DNA of 8,134 nucleotides from Candidatus Saccharimonadota bacterium (GTDB lineage Bacteria > Patescibacteriota > Saccharimonadia > Saccharimonadales > UBA4665), in contig DAHVAE010000031.1 of assembly GCA_027314795.1 (NCBI GenBank), positions 1-8,134 of the forward strand. The letters are read 5' to 3'. How positions within the stretch are numbered: position 1 is the stretch's first letter; every line of letters starts with the position of its first letter. The translations under genes were made by a program, and so were the position numbers. Under the pieces are notes generated by a model. That model was not told where the DNA came from. It worked only from the letters and a program-made list of their open reading frames with translations, and did no database searches. This document shows, one piece after another, positions 1-6,589 of the stretch.

Positions 1-575
1 CCGTAATTACCTGGCGGGCGACTCATGAACTTGATCCTTTTAAAACCATAGCGTCCAAGCAATCTACCTTAAGCATAGAGGTTGTCGCCCTTGACTGGAA
101 GTGGCTGTTCATCTACCCAAGTCAAAATATAGCTAGCTTAAATTACCTAGTTCTGCCGATAAACCACCCGATAACCTTTTATGTTACAGCCGATGCCCCA
201 ATGAATTCATTTTGGATCCCGCAGCTTAGCGGCCAAATTTACGCTATGGCCGGTATGTCTACTAAGCTTAACTTAATGGCGACTTCGGTCGGCAGCTATT
301 ATGGTTCCTCTGCCAACATTAGCGGTACAGGCTTTGCGGATATGCATTTTAATACCCAGGCTGTCAGTCTTAAAGACTTTAATTCGTGGGTTAATACCGT
401 ATCTAGCTCTAAAACCACGCTAACTTTAGCTACATATAATAAACTAGCAAAGCCCAGCTACAACAACCCAATAACCTACTATAGAAACCCAGCTCCTAAT
501 CTTTACACTTCAATCATCAACAAATTTATGTCACCGGGCGGCCAAGCCAAGGCCATGACTATGGGGATGAACTAA
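1..575 (+). CDS. cyoA: Cytochrome bo3 quinol oxidase subunit II (3' part, 5' end outside window)
   Basis: This is the periplasmic cupredoxin domain of quinol oxidase subunit II. It docks on subunit I and stabilises the complex. The frame is open from the left edge (first whole codon at position 3), giving 191 residues that align from memory with E. coli CyoA from about residue 105 to near the end. Diagnostic stretches are THELDP, DWKWLFIYPSQ, MNSFWIPQLSGQIYAMAGM and INKFM. The CuA-ligand region of cytochrome c oxidases (Cys-x-Glu-x-Cys, His, Met) reads SSANISGTGFADM here, with no Cys or His. That marks a quinol rather than cytochrome c oxidase. The lipoprotein signal and two N-terminal membrane helices expected in the family must lie upstream. 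The C-terminus is shorter than in E. coli and ends in a small Met-rich tail (MTMGMN). The stop is one base before the cyoB start. Identification is very secure. Confidence 0.96.
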   Translation, partial: VITWRATHELDPFKTIASKQSTLSIEVVALDWKWLFIYPSQNIASLNYLVLPINHPITFYVTADAPMNSFWIPQLSGQIYAMAGMSTKLNLMATSVGSYYGSSANISGTGFADMHFNTQAVSLKDFNSWVNTVSSSKTTLTLATYNKLAKPSYNNPITYYRNPAPNLYTSIINKFMSPGGQAKAMTMGMN

Positions 576-576
576 T

Positions 577-2586
577 ATGTATTTTGCAAACTTTTGGTTA
601 GGTAAGTTATCGATCCATCAACTGCCGACTAACCGCATTACCCAAGGCGGCGCAATAATGATGGTACTAATAGTACTAGCAATACTTGCATACGTTACTT
701 ACGTTAAAAAGTGGCGTTACTTATGGAATGAGTGGATTACTACAATGGATGCCAAAAAGATTGGCATCATGTACATTATTGTCGCTATTGCCATGCTGCT
801 TAGGGGTGGGTCAGATGCCGCTCTACTCCGGCTTCAACAGGCAACTTCAGTCGGCGCTTCGCACGGCGTCCTGCCAGCTAGCACTTTTCAACAGATCTTT
901 TCTGCCCATGGCACCATCATGATCTTTTTTGTCGGCATGGGCCTAATGTTTGGAGTTATTAATTTAATCCTGCCGGTAATGCTTGGCAGCCGAGACGTCG
1001 CCTTTCCATTTTTAAACTCAGTTAGTTTCTGGTTGTTTGCGGGCGGCATGGTGCTGGTTAACTTATCTCTCGTTATCGGGCAGTTTTCAAACGCCGGTTG
1101 GTTAGCTTACCCACCACTTAGTGAGCTAAGATTTAGCCCTAGCGTTGGCGTCGATTACTGGATCTGGTCACTCCAGATAGCCGGTGTTGGTAGTTTAATG
1201 TCTGGCATTAACTTTATATCTACAATTCTAAAAAACCGTGCTCAAGGAATGACGCTAATGAAAATGCCGATGTTTGCTTGGAGCGTCCTCGGGTCCATGT
1301 CGTTAGTTGTCTTTGCTTTTCCGATACTTACTGTTACCTTAGCGCTTTTAGCACTAGACCGCACAATGGGTACTCACTTCTTCACGGCTGGTGGAGGCGG
1401 GAATATGATGATGTACGTTAACCTGATTTGGGCATGGGGGCACCCGGAAGTCTATATCCTGGTGCTGCCGGCATTTGGCGTATTTTCTGAGGTAGTACCA
1501 ACATTCTCTCGTAAGCGTTTATTTGGTTACACCTCGATGGTTTTGGCTATATGGGCAATTGTGCTGTTGTCCTTTACGGTCTGGCTTCATCACTTCTTTA
1601 CTATGGGCGCCGGAGCTAATGTAAATGCCTTCTTTGGCATTATGACTATGGTCATTGCGATACCAACTGGAGTCAAGATATTTAACTGGCTATTTACTAT
1701 GTACCAAGGTCGGATAAGACTGAAGACTCCAATGTACTGGTTTTTGGGCTTTGTTGTCATCTTCACTATTGGCGGCATGGCAGGCGTTTTAATGTCAGTA
1801 CCGCCAGTCGACTTCCAATTGCATAACAGCCTCTTTCTAGTAGCTCATTTCCATATGATGATAGTTGGCGGTGTCTTATTTGGGTTATTCTCAGGACTAA
1901 TCTATTGGTTGCCAAAAGTTTTAGGTTTTAGACTAAATGAAAGATTGGGACGTTATAGCTTCTGGTTTTGGCTAGTTGGCTTTTTGACTGCCTTCACTCC
2001 TCTTTATGTTTTAGGTCTGATGGGCGCCACTAGAAGGTTAGACCACTACAGTGCGGCTACTGGTTGGCAACCCCTCTTTATCTTAGCCGGCTTTGGCGTG
2101 GTCCTAATTGGCATTGGTCTAGGCCTGCAAATCCTCCAGCTTATTTATAGCATCCTAACCAGACACGCGCTCATGGATACAACCGGCGATCCATGGGATG
2201 GACGTACTCTAGAATGGTCCGTGCCGTCGCCCATACCTTTTTATAATTACGCTATTTTACCTACGGTCTCCTCAAAAGACCCATTTTGGGCTAAGAAGCA
2301 CCCAACTGAACAACCGGCTTTAGAAATAGTCCAAGATAATCAACCGGCCTATAAAGACATCGTACTACCTAAAAACAGCGGGCTTGGTGTCTTGATTGCC
2401 GGCTTTGCCTTTTTGTTTGCCTTTGCCATGGTTTGGCATATTATCTGGCTGGATATAGTCGGGGTACTTGGCGTTATTATTACTCTCATTATCCGTTCAA
2501 CAGATGAACACACCGAGTACACAATTCCGGCGCAAGAAGTTGCAGAGTTAGATAGGAACTACCGCCTAGAAAGGGCAGAGGTATAA
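577..2586 (+). CDS. cyoB: Cytochrome bo3 quinol oxidase subunit I (heme-copper oxidase catalytic subunit)
   Basis: This is the catalytic, proton-pumping subunit, which oxidises quinol at low-spin heme b and reduces O2 at the heme o3-CuB centre. Its 669 residues compare with 663 in E. coli and align with a constant offset of +5. Seen in the sequence: low-spin heme ligands H111 and H426; heme o3 ligand H424; CuB ligands H289, H338 and H339 with cross-linked Y293 in GHPEVY; D-channel D140 and E291; K-channel K367. All are intact, so an active A-type oxidase is expected. Quinol-site residues R76, D80, Q106 and N162 match E. coli R71, D75, Q101 and N157, but the position of E. coli H98 is T103. 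About 15 membrane helices are expected, as in the family. The ATG at 577 is preceded by a G-rich stretch (563-566) and matches the known N-terminus length. A soluble C-terminal segment (about 530-600) carries the conserved TGDPWDGRTLEW motif. Confidence 0.98.
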   Translation: MYFANFWLGKLSIHQLPTNRITQGGAIMMVLIVLAILAYVTYVKKWRYLWNEWITTMDAKKIGIMYIIVAIAMLLRGGSDAALLRLQQATSVGASHGVLPASTFQQIFSAHGTIMIFFVGMGLMFGVINLILPVMLGSRDVAFPFLNSVSFWLFAGGMVLVNLSLVIGQFSNAGWLAYPPLSELRFSPSVGVDYWIWSLQIAGVGSLMSGINFISTILKNRAQGMTLMKMPMFAWSVLGSMSLVVFAFPILTVTLALLALDRTMGTHFFTAGGGGNMMMYVNLIWAWGHPEVYILVLPAFGVFSEVVPTFSRKRLFGYTSMVLAIWAIVLLSFTVWLHHFFTMGAGANVNAFFGIMTMVIAIPTGVKIFNWLFTMYQGRIRLKTPMYWFLGFVVIFTIGGMAGVLMSVPPVDFQLHNSLFLVAHFHMMIVGGVLFGLFSGLIYWLPKVLGFRLNERLGRYSFWFWLVGFLTAFTPLYVLGLMGATRRLDHYSAATGWQPLFILAGFGVVLIGIGLGLQILQLIYSILTRHALMDTTGDPWDGRTLEWSVPSPIPFYNYAILPTVSSKDPFWAKKHPTEQPALEIVQDNQPAYKDIVLPKNSGLGVLIAGFAFLFAFAMVWHIIWLDIVGVLGVIITLIIRSTDEHTEYTIPAQEVAELDRNYRLERAEV

Positions 2587-2589
2587 GCC

Positions 2590-3207
2590 ATGGAACCCAC
2601 TTTAGCCGTCAGCTCAAAGGCCTTAAGGCGTCAAGAAGTCGAAGAAGGCCAAAGCAAGATCCTCTTTGGTTTCTGGATCTACATAATGACTGACTGCGTT
2701 TTGTTTGCTAGCTTATTTGCAACTTATGCAGTGCTTCATAACAATACTTTTGGCGGACCCTCTGGCGCACAGTTATTCAGCTTGCCCTACGTCTTAGCCG
2801 AGACCATGCTGCTTCTAACCAGTAGTTTTAGCTGCGGGCTCGCAACCATTGCCCTGCAAAACAAGTCAAAAGCTAAAGTAATTGGTTACTTTTTCCTAAC
2901 ATTTCTTCTTGGCCTTGGCTTTTTAGCACTCGAGCTTAGGGAGTTTAGGCACCTTGTATTAATTCACGATAGTTGGACTAGAAGCGGTTTCTTATCTTCA
3001 TACTTTACTTTAGTTGGTACCCATGGGCTACACATTACAATTGGGCTTATATGGATGGCTGTAATGATGATCAGAGTCTTAAAGGGTGGTCTGGGTACAT
3101 ATAACGTTAGAAGGCTGAAAATGCTGGCTATATTTTGGCATTTTCTTGATGTGATTTGGATATTTATCTTCACCATAGTGTATCTTTTAGGGGCCCTTAG
3201 AGTATGA
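2590..3207 (+). CDS. cyoC: Cytochrome bo3 quinol oxidase subunit III
   Basis: Subunit III carries no cofactor and stabilises subunit I and its D-channel proton uptake. The 205 residues (204 in E. coli) contain five hydrophobic segments, about 25-49, 66-90, 97-117, 136-162 and 179-201, as expected for the five-helix quinol oxidase form. Family signatures are FGFWIYIMTDC near residue 26, the acidic E71 in helix 2, GTHGLHI at 143-149 and FWHFLDVIWIF at 182-192. The cytoplasmic N-terminal tail lacks the His-rich stretch of E. coli CyoC. The start is three bases after the cyoB stop, with a good ribosome-binding sequence AGAGG at 2577-2581, 8 nt before the ATG. The TGA stop overlaps the cyoD start as ATGA, indicating translational coupling. 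TGA serving as a stop argues against the Gracilibacteria/SR1 recoded code. Confidence 0.97.
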   Translation: MEPTLAVSSKALRRQEVEEGQSKILFGFWIYIMTDCVLFASLFATYAVLHNNTFGGPSGAQLFSLPYVLAETMLLLTSSFSCGLATIALQNKSKAKVIGYFFLTFLLGLGFLALELREFRHLVLIHDSWTRSGFLSSYFTLVGTHGLHITIGLIWMAVMMIRVLKGGLGTYNVRRLKMLAIFWHFLDVIWIFIFTIVYLLGALRV

Positions 3208-3581
3208 ATAGAGACGCCCAGCCATTAGTCATCAAACATGACGAAACTAAGCTAAAGTTAAGCTCATACATCATTGGCTTTGGTCTATCGCTACTACTTA
3301 CGCTCAGTGCTTATTTATTGGTTACTCACCATGGCGCTTCAAGAAACGTATTAGTTGGCATAGTGGCGTTTCTAGCCCTGTGTCAATTCATTACTCAGAC
3401 CTACTTCTTTCTACATTTAGGCACGGAGTCTAAGCCACGCTGGAAAATAGGCATCTTCTTTTTTATGTTAGGCGTAGTACTAATATTAGTAGTAGGTAGC
3501 TTATGGATCATGTATAACTTAAACTATCGAGTAAGCATCCCTCAGGAACTAAAATATGTAAAGAGCCAAGATGATCTCTAG
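3204..3581 (+). CDS. cyoD: Cytochrome bo3 quinol oxidase subunit IV
   Basis: This is the small accessory membrane subunit that assists CuB insertion and assembly of subunits I and III. The 125 residues hold three hydrophobic helices at about 20-41, 49-71 and 81-105. The third ends in VVGSLWIMYNLNY, which closely matches the E. coli C-terminus (VVGSIWIMWNLNY); the FLHLGTES loop matches E. coli FLHMNTKS. After this the protein continues about 18 residues past the E. coli end, a hydrophilic tail (residues 109-125) that overlaps the cyoE start. The start lies in the ATGA overlap with cyoC and is the only sensible one. The last 11 nt overlap cyoE, so the genes are probably translationally coupled. 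Confidence 0.95.
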   Translation: MNRDAQPLVIKHDETKLKLSSYIIGFGLSLLLTLSAYLLVTHHGASRNVLVGIVAFLALCQFITQTYFFLHLGTESKPRWKIGIFFFMLGVVLILVVGSLWIMYNLNYRVSIPQELKYVKSQDDL

Positions 3582-4440
3582 TAAAGAAATTAAAGCCTAC
3601 TATAACCTAACTAAACCAGGTATTATCTATGGCAACTTATTAACAGCTGCCGCTGGTTTTCTGTTTGCCAGCCACTGGCATAACAATTACTTGCATTTTG
3701 TTTTAATGCTTATCGGGTTAGGTCTTATCATTAGCAGCGCCTGCACTTTTAATAATGTTATAGATAGCGGCATTGACGCTAAAATGGAACGGACTAAAAA
3801 GCGAGCAACTGTAACTGGCCATATTGCAACTAAAGCCGCACTAATCTATGCAACTACGCTCGGGGTTATTGGCTGCCTCGTCCTTGGGATTTTTGTTAAC
3901 GTTCTAGCACTTGGCATAGCACTCTTTGGCATGGCTATTTATGTTATATTCTATGGCCTAGCTAAAAGACGCAGTGTTTACGGCACGCTTATCGGTTCAC
4001 TGGCTGGTGCCGTACCACCAATTGTCGGCTATACGGCCGTCACACGCTCGCTTGATCTAGCTAGTTTTGTACTATTTTTAACTCTAGTTTGTTGGCAATT
4101 AGCTCATTTTTACGGTATCGCGCTATACCGAAAGCACGAATACCAGGCAGCCGGTCTGCCAGTTTGGCCAATAGTTAAAGGGGACTGGAATGCGCAGCTG
4201 CAAGCGATTGGCTCAATAGCCTTTTTTGGGCTTTTTGCCGTCTGCCTTTTTCTATTCGGTTACGCCGGCTTTACGTACGCCGGCTTTACCCTAGTAATCG
4301 GCCTTGTTTGGCTATGGTATGCTGTTTTCCAAGCCAATAGGCTGACAGCAGCAGCCTGGGGTCGGAAGATCTTTCTATCCTCACTGGTAGTTATCTTATT
4401 ATTTTCTATCGCTATAGCCGTAGGGCCACTGCTCCCTTAA
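3571..4440 (+). CDS. cyoE: Protoheme IX farnesyltransferase (heme O synthase)
   Basis: A UbiA-superfamily membrane prenyltransferase that adds a farnesyl group to heme b to make heme O, the cofactor of the CyoB active site. Its 289 residues are close to the 296 of E. coli. Signatures seen: N-terminal LTKPGIIYGNLL; first Asp-rich motif N62-x2-D65-x3-D69-x2-M-x-R74-T; RSVYGTLIGSLAGAVPPIVGY at 134-154 with the conserved PP; AHFYGIALYR at 178-187; and the second motif region with E190 followed by YQAAGLPVWPIVKG, where E. coli has Asp. Nine membrane helices are expected. The ATG at 3571 sits inside cyoD, 5 nt after AAGAG, and gives an N-terminus equivalent to E. coli's. A 15-nt tandem duplication encodes YAGFTYAGFT at 231-240. 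No heme-synthesis gene is visible here, so heme b must be made elsewhere or imported. Confidence 0.96.
   Translation: MISSKEIKAYYNLTKPGIIYGNLLTAAAGFLFASHWHNNYLHFVLMLIGLGLIISSACTFNNVIDSGIDAKMERTKKRATVTGHIATKAALIYATTLGVIGCLVLGIFVNVLALGIALFGMAIYVIFYGLAKRRSVYGTLIGSLAGAVPPIVGYTAVTRSLDLASFVLFLTLVCWQLAHFYGIALYRKHEYQAAGLPVWPIVKGDWNAQLQAIGSIAFFGLFAVCLFLFGYAGFTYAGFTLVIGLVWLWYAVFQANRLTAAAWGRKIFLSSLVVILLFSIAIAVGPLLP
4261..4290 (+). repeat. 15-bp in-frame tandem duplication inside cyoE
   Basis: Two adjacent 15-nt copies, 4261-4275 and 4276-4290, differ only at the last base (g versus c). They encode YAGFT twice, residues 231-240 of CyoE, in or next to a late membrane helix. E. coli CyoE, as I recall it, has a single YAGYKY at the same place, so this looks like a recent slippage duplication that kept the frame. 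Confidence 0.9.
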
Positions 4441-4449
4441 AAGTGGTCT
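4423..4449. other. Hairpin across the convergent cyoE / FAD-oxidase stop codons
   Basis: GGGCCACT (4423-4430) can pair with AGTGGTCT (4442-4449) in the plus-strand RNA, giving 8 bp including two G-U pairs around an 11-nt loop. The loop holds the cyoE stop and the complement of the opposing gene's stop. No U-run follows, and on the minus strand the G-U pairs become mismatches, so this is not a clear terminator. It may protect the 3' end or slow polymerase. Confidence 0.3.
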
Positions 4450-6098
4450 CTAATATGCTTAAAGCTATAGTCCCACTTAGCGTTAGCTTTTTTATGAGGG
4501 TTAAATATACCTTCTGGGTCAAAGATACCTTTAACTTGCCTAAATAATTTAACTACGTCTTTACCAAATTGCTCTTCTAGCCACGGGCCTCTGACTAGCC
4601 CATCATTATGCTCGCCAGATAGTGAACCATGATATTTAAGCACTAACTCGTTGACTGCTTTCATGGCCGGCAATAACTTAGCCCGATCCTTTTTATCTTC
4701 AAGCTTCATTAGGGGGATAATATGGAAATTACCATCACCCATATGACCGGCAATGGTAGCAAATAGCCGATACTTTTTAATTAATTTTCTAAGTTTAGGC
4801 AAAAACTCTGGTAAGTATTCGGGTCTCACCACAAGATCATCAATAAAGGGCGCAGTGTGCTTGTCTTTAACCTTACTGCGGAGTAAGTTAAAGCTCTGCC
4901 GACGCATAACCCAAAACTTCTCACTTTTCGCTTCTGTTGGGTCTTCTTCAAAGCCATTGATCTCATACCTTGCTTTGTGTTTCTTAAGTTCTTTATGCAG
5001 TGAAACTATTTGGCTTCTGACCTCATCCTCACTTTGTCCGTTAAATTCAACCATTAAAATTAATTTAGGCACACCTTTAAGCAGCTGTAGCCCATCAGGA
5101 ATTAAAGTAATTAAAAGATGGATAAAACGCTTCAGTCCAAGCAGTTTTAAGAAGCTGGGCATAAACCTAATAGAAAGTTCTAGCGTGGCGTCATCAAAAG
5201 ACTCAAAGGTTGCCGGGTGGTACTCCAGCACTTTTGGTATTAGCTCACCTAAATCATTAATATCCCGCAAAAACAACACTAACAGCCCAGAATGAGGTCT
5301 AGCAGCCACCAGCCGATAGTCTATTTGGGTAATTAGGCCTAGAGTGCCCTCAGAGCCCACGAACAGCTTGGTCAGATCAAAAATACCCGTTTCTCTATCC
5401 CAGACTTCCCACAGGGTATAGCCCATGGAGTTCTTGGAAACATTAGGCCTTGCCGACTTAATAAGATCATAGTTTTTCTCACAAAGCTCGTAGACCTTCT
5501 TATATAGCCCACCTTCAAAGTTATTTTTGCTCATCTTAATTTTAAGAGCATCAAGTTTAAGTGGCTTAATTTCATACTCATGACCGTCAGCCAGAACAAC
5601 TTTCAGTGAGCGGACAAAATCTTTAGTTTTACCAAACTCTAACGATTTTTCACCGCCAGAGTTATTTGCTGCCATGCCGCCAACTGTTGCCAGGTCTCTA
5701 GAGGCAGGGTAGGTAGGCATTAGGGCTTTATGCTTTAAGGTCTCTTTTTCAAAGTCCCGATAAAAGACACCGGGCTGAGTAATAGCATGGGTCGAGCTAA
5801 CGGTTACAATCTTATTAAAGTGCTTATTAAAATCGGCAATAATTGAATCATTAATTGCACCGCCAGCCATGTCAGTACCAGCTGATCTGGCCGTAACAGA
5901 AAGCTTTGGTGAGTTTTGCTTTTCTAGACCCACTAAAGTAATTAGCTTTTCAACGTCAGATGTATCTCTGGGAAAGACAACTAGCTCGGGCAGAATCTCA
6001 AACATTGAAGCATCATGCGAATATAGCTCTCTAGTGGTCAGCGAGTCATCTATCTCGCCCTTAAAACCAAAATTAACTAGTTTATCTTTTATATCCAC
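4437..6098 (-). CDS. FAD-linked oxidase, GlcD/Dld-like (putative quinone-linked 2-hydroxyacid, probably D-lactate, dehydrogenase)
   Basis: A flavoprotein of the FAD-binding type 4 (PCMH/vanillyl-alcohol oxidase) superfamily, 553 residues. The FAD domain covers roughly 35-265: VTARSAGTDMAGGA at 68-81, the PASRDLATVGGMAANNSGG block at 131-149, and VGSEGTLGLITQI at 247-259. The C-terminal FAD-oxidase domain has FIDDLVVRPE at 418-427, the metal/substrate motif GHMGDGNFH at 451-459 and GEHNDGLVRGPWL at 495-507. It ends without the Cys-rich Fe-S domain of larger Dld/GlcF fusions. A hydrophobic-basic stretch at about 311-350 could contact the membrane. Members oxidise D-lactate, glycolate or related 2-hydroxyacids and pass electrons to quinone or another carrier; the substrate cannot be read from the sequence. 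It starts at GTG 6098, the only usual start in the frame after an in-frame TAG upstream; no clear ribosome-binding site. Its 3' end overlaps cyoE by 4 nt. Neighbouring oxidase and NDH-2 suggest a respiratory role. Confidence 0.85.
   Translation of the reverse strand: MDIKDKLVNFGFKGEIDDSLTTRELYSHDASMFEILPELVVFPRDTSDVEKLITLVGLEKQNSPKLSVTARSAGTDMAGGAINDSIIADFNKHFNKIVTVSSTHAITQPGVFYRDFEKETLKHKALMPTYPASRDLATVGGMAANNSGGEKSLEFGKTKDFVRSLKVVLADGHEYEIKPLKLDALKIKMSKNNFEGGLYKKVYELCEKNYDLIKSARPNVSKNSMGYTLWEVWDRETGIFDLTKLFVGSEGTLGLITQIDYRLVAARPHSGLLVLFLRDINDLGELIPKVLEYHPATFESFDDATLELSIRFMPSFLKLLGLKRFIHLLITLIPDGLQLLKGVPKLILMVEFNGQSEDEVRSQIVSLHKELKKHKARYEINGFEEDPTEAKSEKFWVMRRQSFNLLRSKVKDKHTAPFIDDLVVRPEYLPEFLPKLRKLIKKYRLFATIAGHMGDGNFHIIPLMKLEDKKDRAKLLPAMKAVNELVLKYHGSLSGEHNDGLVRGPWLEEQFGKDVVKLFRQVKGIFDPEGIFNPHKKANAKWDYSFKHIRDHF
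4461..4493 (+). terminator. Candidate intrinsic terminator of the cyo operon
   Basis: AAAGCTA (4461-4467) and TAGCTTT (4484-4490) form a perfect but AT-rich 7-bp stem with a 16-nt loop, and the 3' arm runs into a T-tract (4488-4493). The position, 20-50 nt past the cyoE stop, suits a rho-independent terminator for the plus strand. It lies inside the coding 3' end of the opposing gene, so the sequence is also constrained as protein code. Only two G-C pairs, so efficiency is doubtful. Confidence 0.3.
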
Positions 6099-6223
6099 TT
6101 TAATAAGCTTAAGGTTTTTGCCGTAGTTATTGCAAGCGTGGTTATTTACTAAAACAGCGCACTTTATCTACAGCTTTAGGCCTGCTATAGCCAATTTGAG
6201 CTAGACTGGTTAGTAAAGCTTTC

Positions 6224-6229
6224 ATTATA
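6224..6229 (-). promoter_or_regulatory. Candidate -10 box for the FAD-linked oxidase
   Basis: The minus strand reads TATAAT, a perfect -10 hexamer, 125 nt before the GTG at 6098. No good -35 lies at the usual distance (the best is a poor TTCCAA at 19 nt), and the implied leader of about 120 nt is long for this genome. AT-rich chance occurrence is quite possible. Confidence 0.25.
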
Positions 6230-6248
6230 TAGAACGTCTGCAATCAGC

Positions 6249-6470
6249 TTGGAACATTTCGGGCATAACTTTATAACCAAGAAGACGACACTAGGCTCAG
6301 TTAGTGACTATTTAAAGACACGTCGTATCGGCGGTGGTTTTCCTGTTTTAAAGTCAAAAGAAGTGATTCGTGTGCTAAATAAGTTTAGACGGTCCGGCAA
6401 AAAAGGTTCTCATCAGCAATTTTTGGATAGCTGGGCAGCCAAGCTACAGCATCTATTCGTAGCTCAATAG
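6249..6470 (+). pseudogene. HicA-like mRNA interferase relic (degraded or chance frame)
   Basis: A 73-codon frame opening with TTG and lacking a ribosome-binding site. Residues 32-58 resemble the start of HicA toxins (YcfA family): PVLKSKEVIRVL corresponds to the first helix, and F-x3-G-x2-GSH (46-55) to the first strand, with H55 at the catalytic His. Compared with the usual layout (helix, short turn, GF-x3-R-x2-GSH), about two residues are missing before F46. After QQF the sequence no longer resembles the family: the expected V-P-x-H segment and the C-terminal helix are absent. No ATG or GTG lies at the natural start just before PVLKS, and no HicB antitoxin is beside it. I read this as a broken hicA remnant. 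HicA would cleave mRNA and be neutralised by HicB. A chance match in a short frame cannot be excluded. Confidence 0.35.
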
Positions 6471-6489
6471 ACCAATCTCCCTTATTGCT

Positions 6490-6517
6490 TTGACAGATAT
6501 CTAAAGACAGAGATATT
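6490..6517 (+). promoter_or_regulatory. ndh: Candidate upstream promoter for the NADH dehydrogenase
   Basis: A perfect -35 hexamer TTGACA (6490-6495) is followed after 16 nt by GATATT (6512-6517, 4 of 6 matches to the -10 consensus). This would give a leader of about 66 nt before the ATG at 6590. The same stretch contains an inverted repeat, ATATCT (6497-6502) and AGATAT (6511-6516) with an 8-nt spacer, between the two hexamers. That placement could suit a repressor operator, but no cognate regulator is known. Confidence 0.3.
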
Positions 6518-6576
6518 GACCCGCAGAAGTTTGTTAAAGTTACAAAGATAAACTCCATATACTGCTTATGTTGAAG

Positions 6577-6582
6577 TATAAT
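6577..6582 (+). promoter_or_regulatory. ndh: -10 box of a probably leaderless NADH dehydrogenase transcript
   Basis: A perfect TATAAT ends 7 nt before the ATG at 6590. With normal spacing, transcription would begin at or one base before the start codon, giving a leaderless mRNA. This agrees with the lack of a Shine-Dalgarno sequence before this gene, whereas genes inside the cyo operon do have one. No good -35 is seen at 16-18 nt, which weakens the call. Confidence 0.5.
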
Positions 6583-6589
6583 TTTAAAT

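Larger units (their letters stand above)
6099..6589. other. 491-nt intergenic region between two divergent respiratory genes
   Basis: This is the only long stretch without a convincing intact gene. It holds candidate promoters for the minus-strand FAD oxidase, at least one candidate promoter for the NADH dehydrogenase, a short inverted repeat and a HicA-like relic, each listed separately. An additional weak minus-strand pair, TTGGCT (complement of 6189-6194) and TAGATA (complement of 6165-6170) with an 18-nt spacer, would give a shorter leader for the FAD oxidase. I see no tRNA or recognisable riboswitch. No HicB-like partner is visible in either strand. Confidence 0.6.

Noticed and set aside
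1..575. Cytochrome c oxidase subunit II (coxB) instead of cyoA
   Set aside because: The CuA ligands are absent and the sequence follows CyoA closely; the operon order with cyoE last also fits a quinol oxidase.
686..922. 78-codon frame within cyoB, and similar minus-strand frames in cyoB and cyoC
   Set aside because: Out-of-frame shadows of highly conserved oxidase subunits.
4753..5295. 180-codon plus-strand open frame inside the FAD oxidase
   Set aside because: It lies antisense to a strongly conserved coding region (including the FAD-oxidase C-terminal domain), and its Ser-rich composition is typical of an antisense shadow.
5869..6126. 85-codon plus-strand open frame opposite the FAD-oxidase N-terminus
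   Set aside because: Antisense to a conserved FAD-binding region; Ser-rich, no family resemblance.
6099..6248. tRNA or riboswitch in the gap upstream of the FAD oxidase
   Set aside because: I looked for a cloverleaf, a T-arm-like GTTCRANYC and long conserved stems on both strands and saw none.
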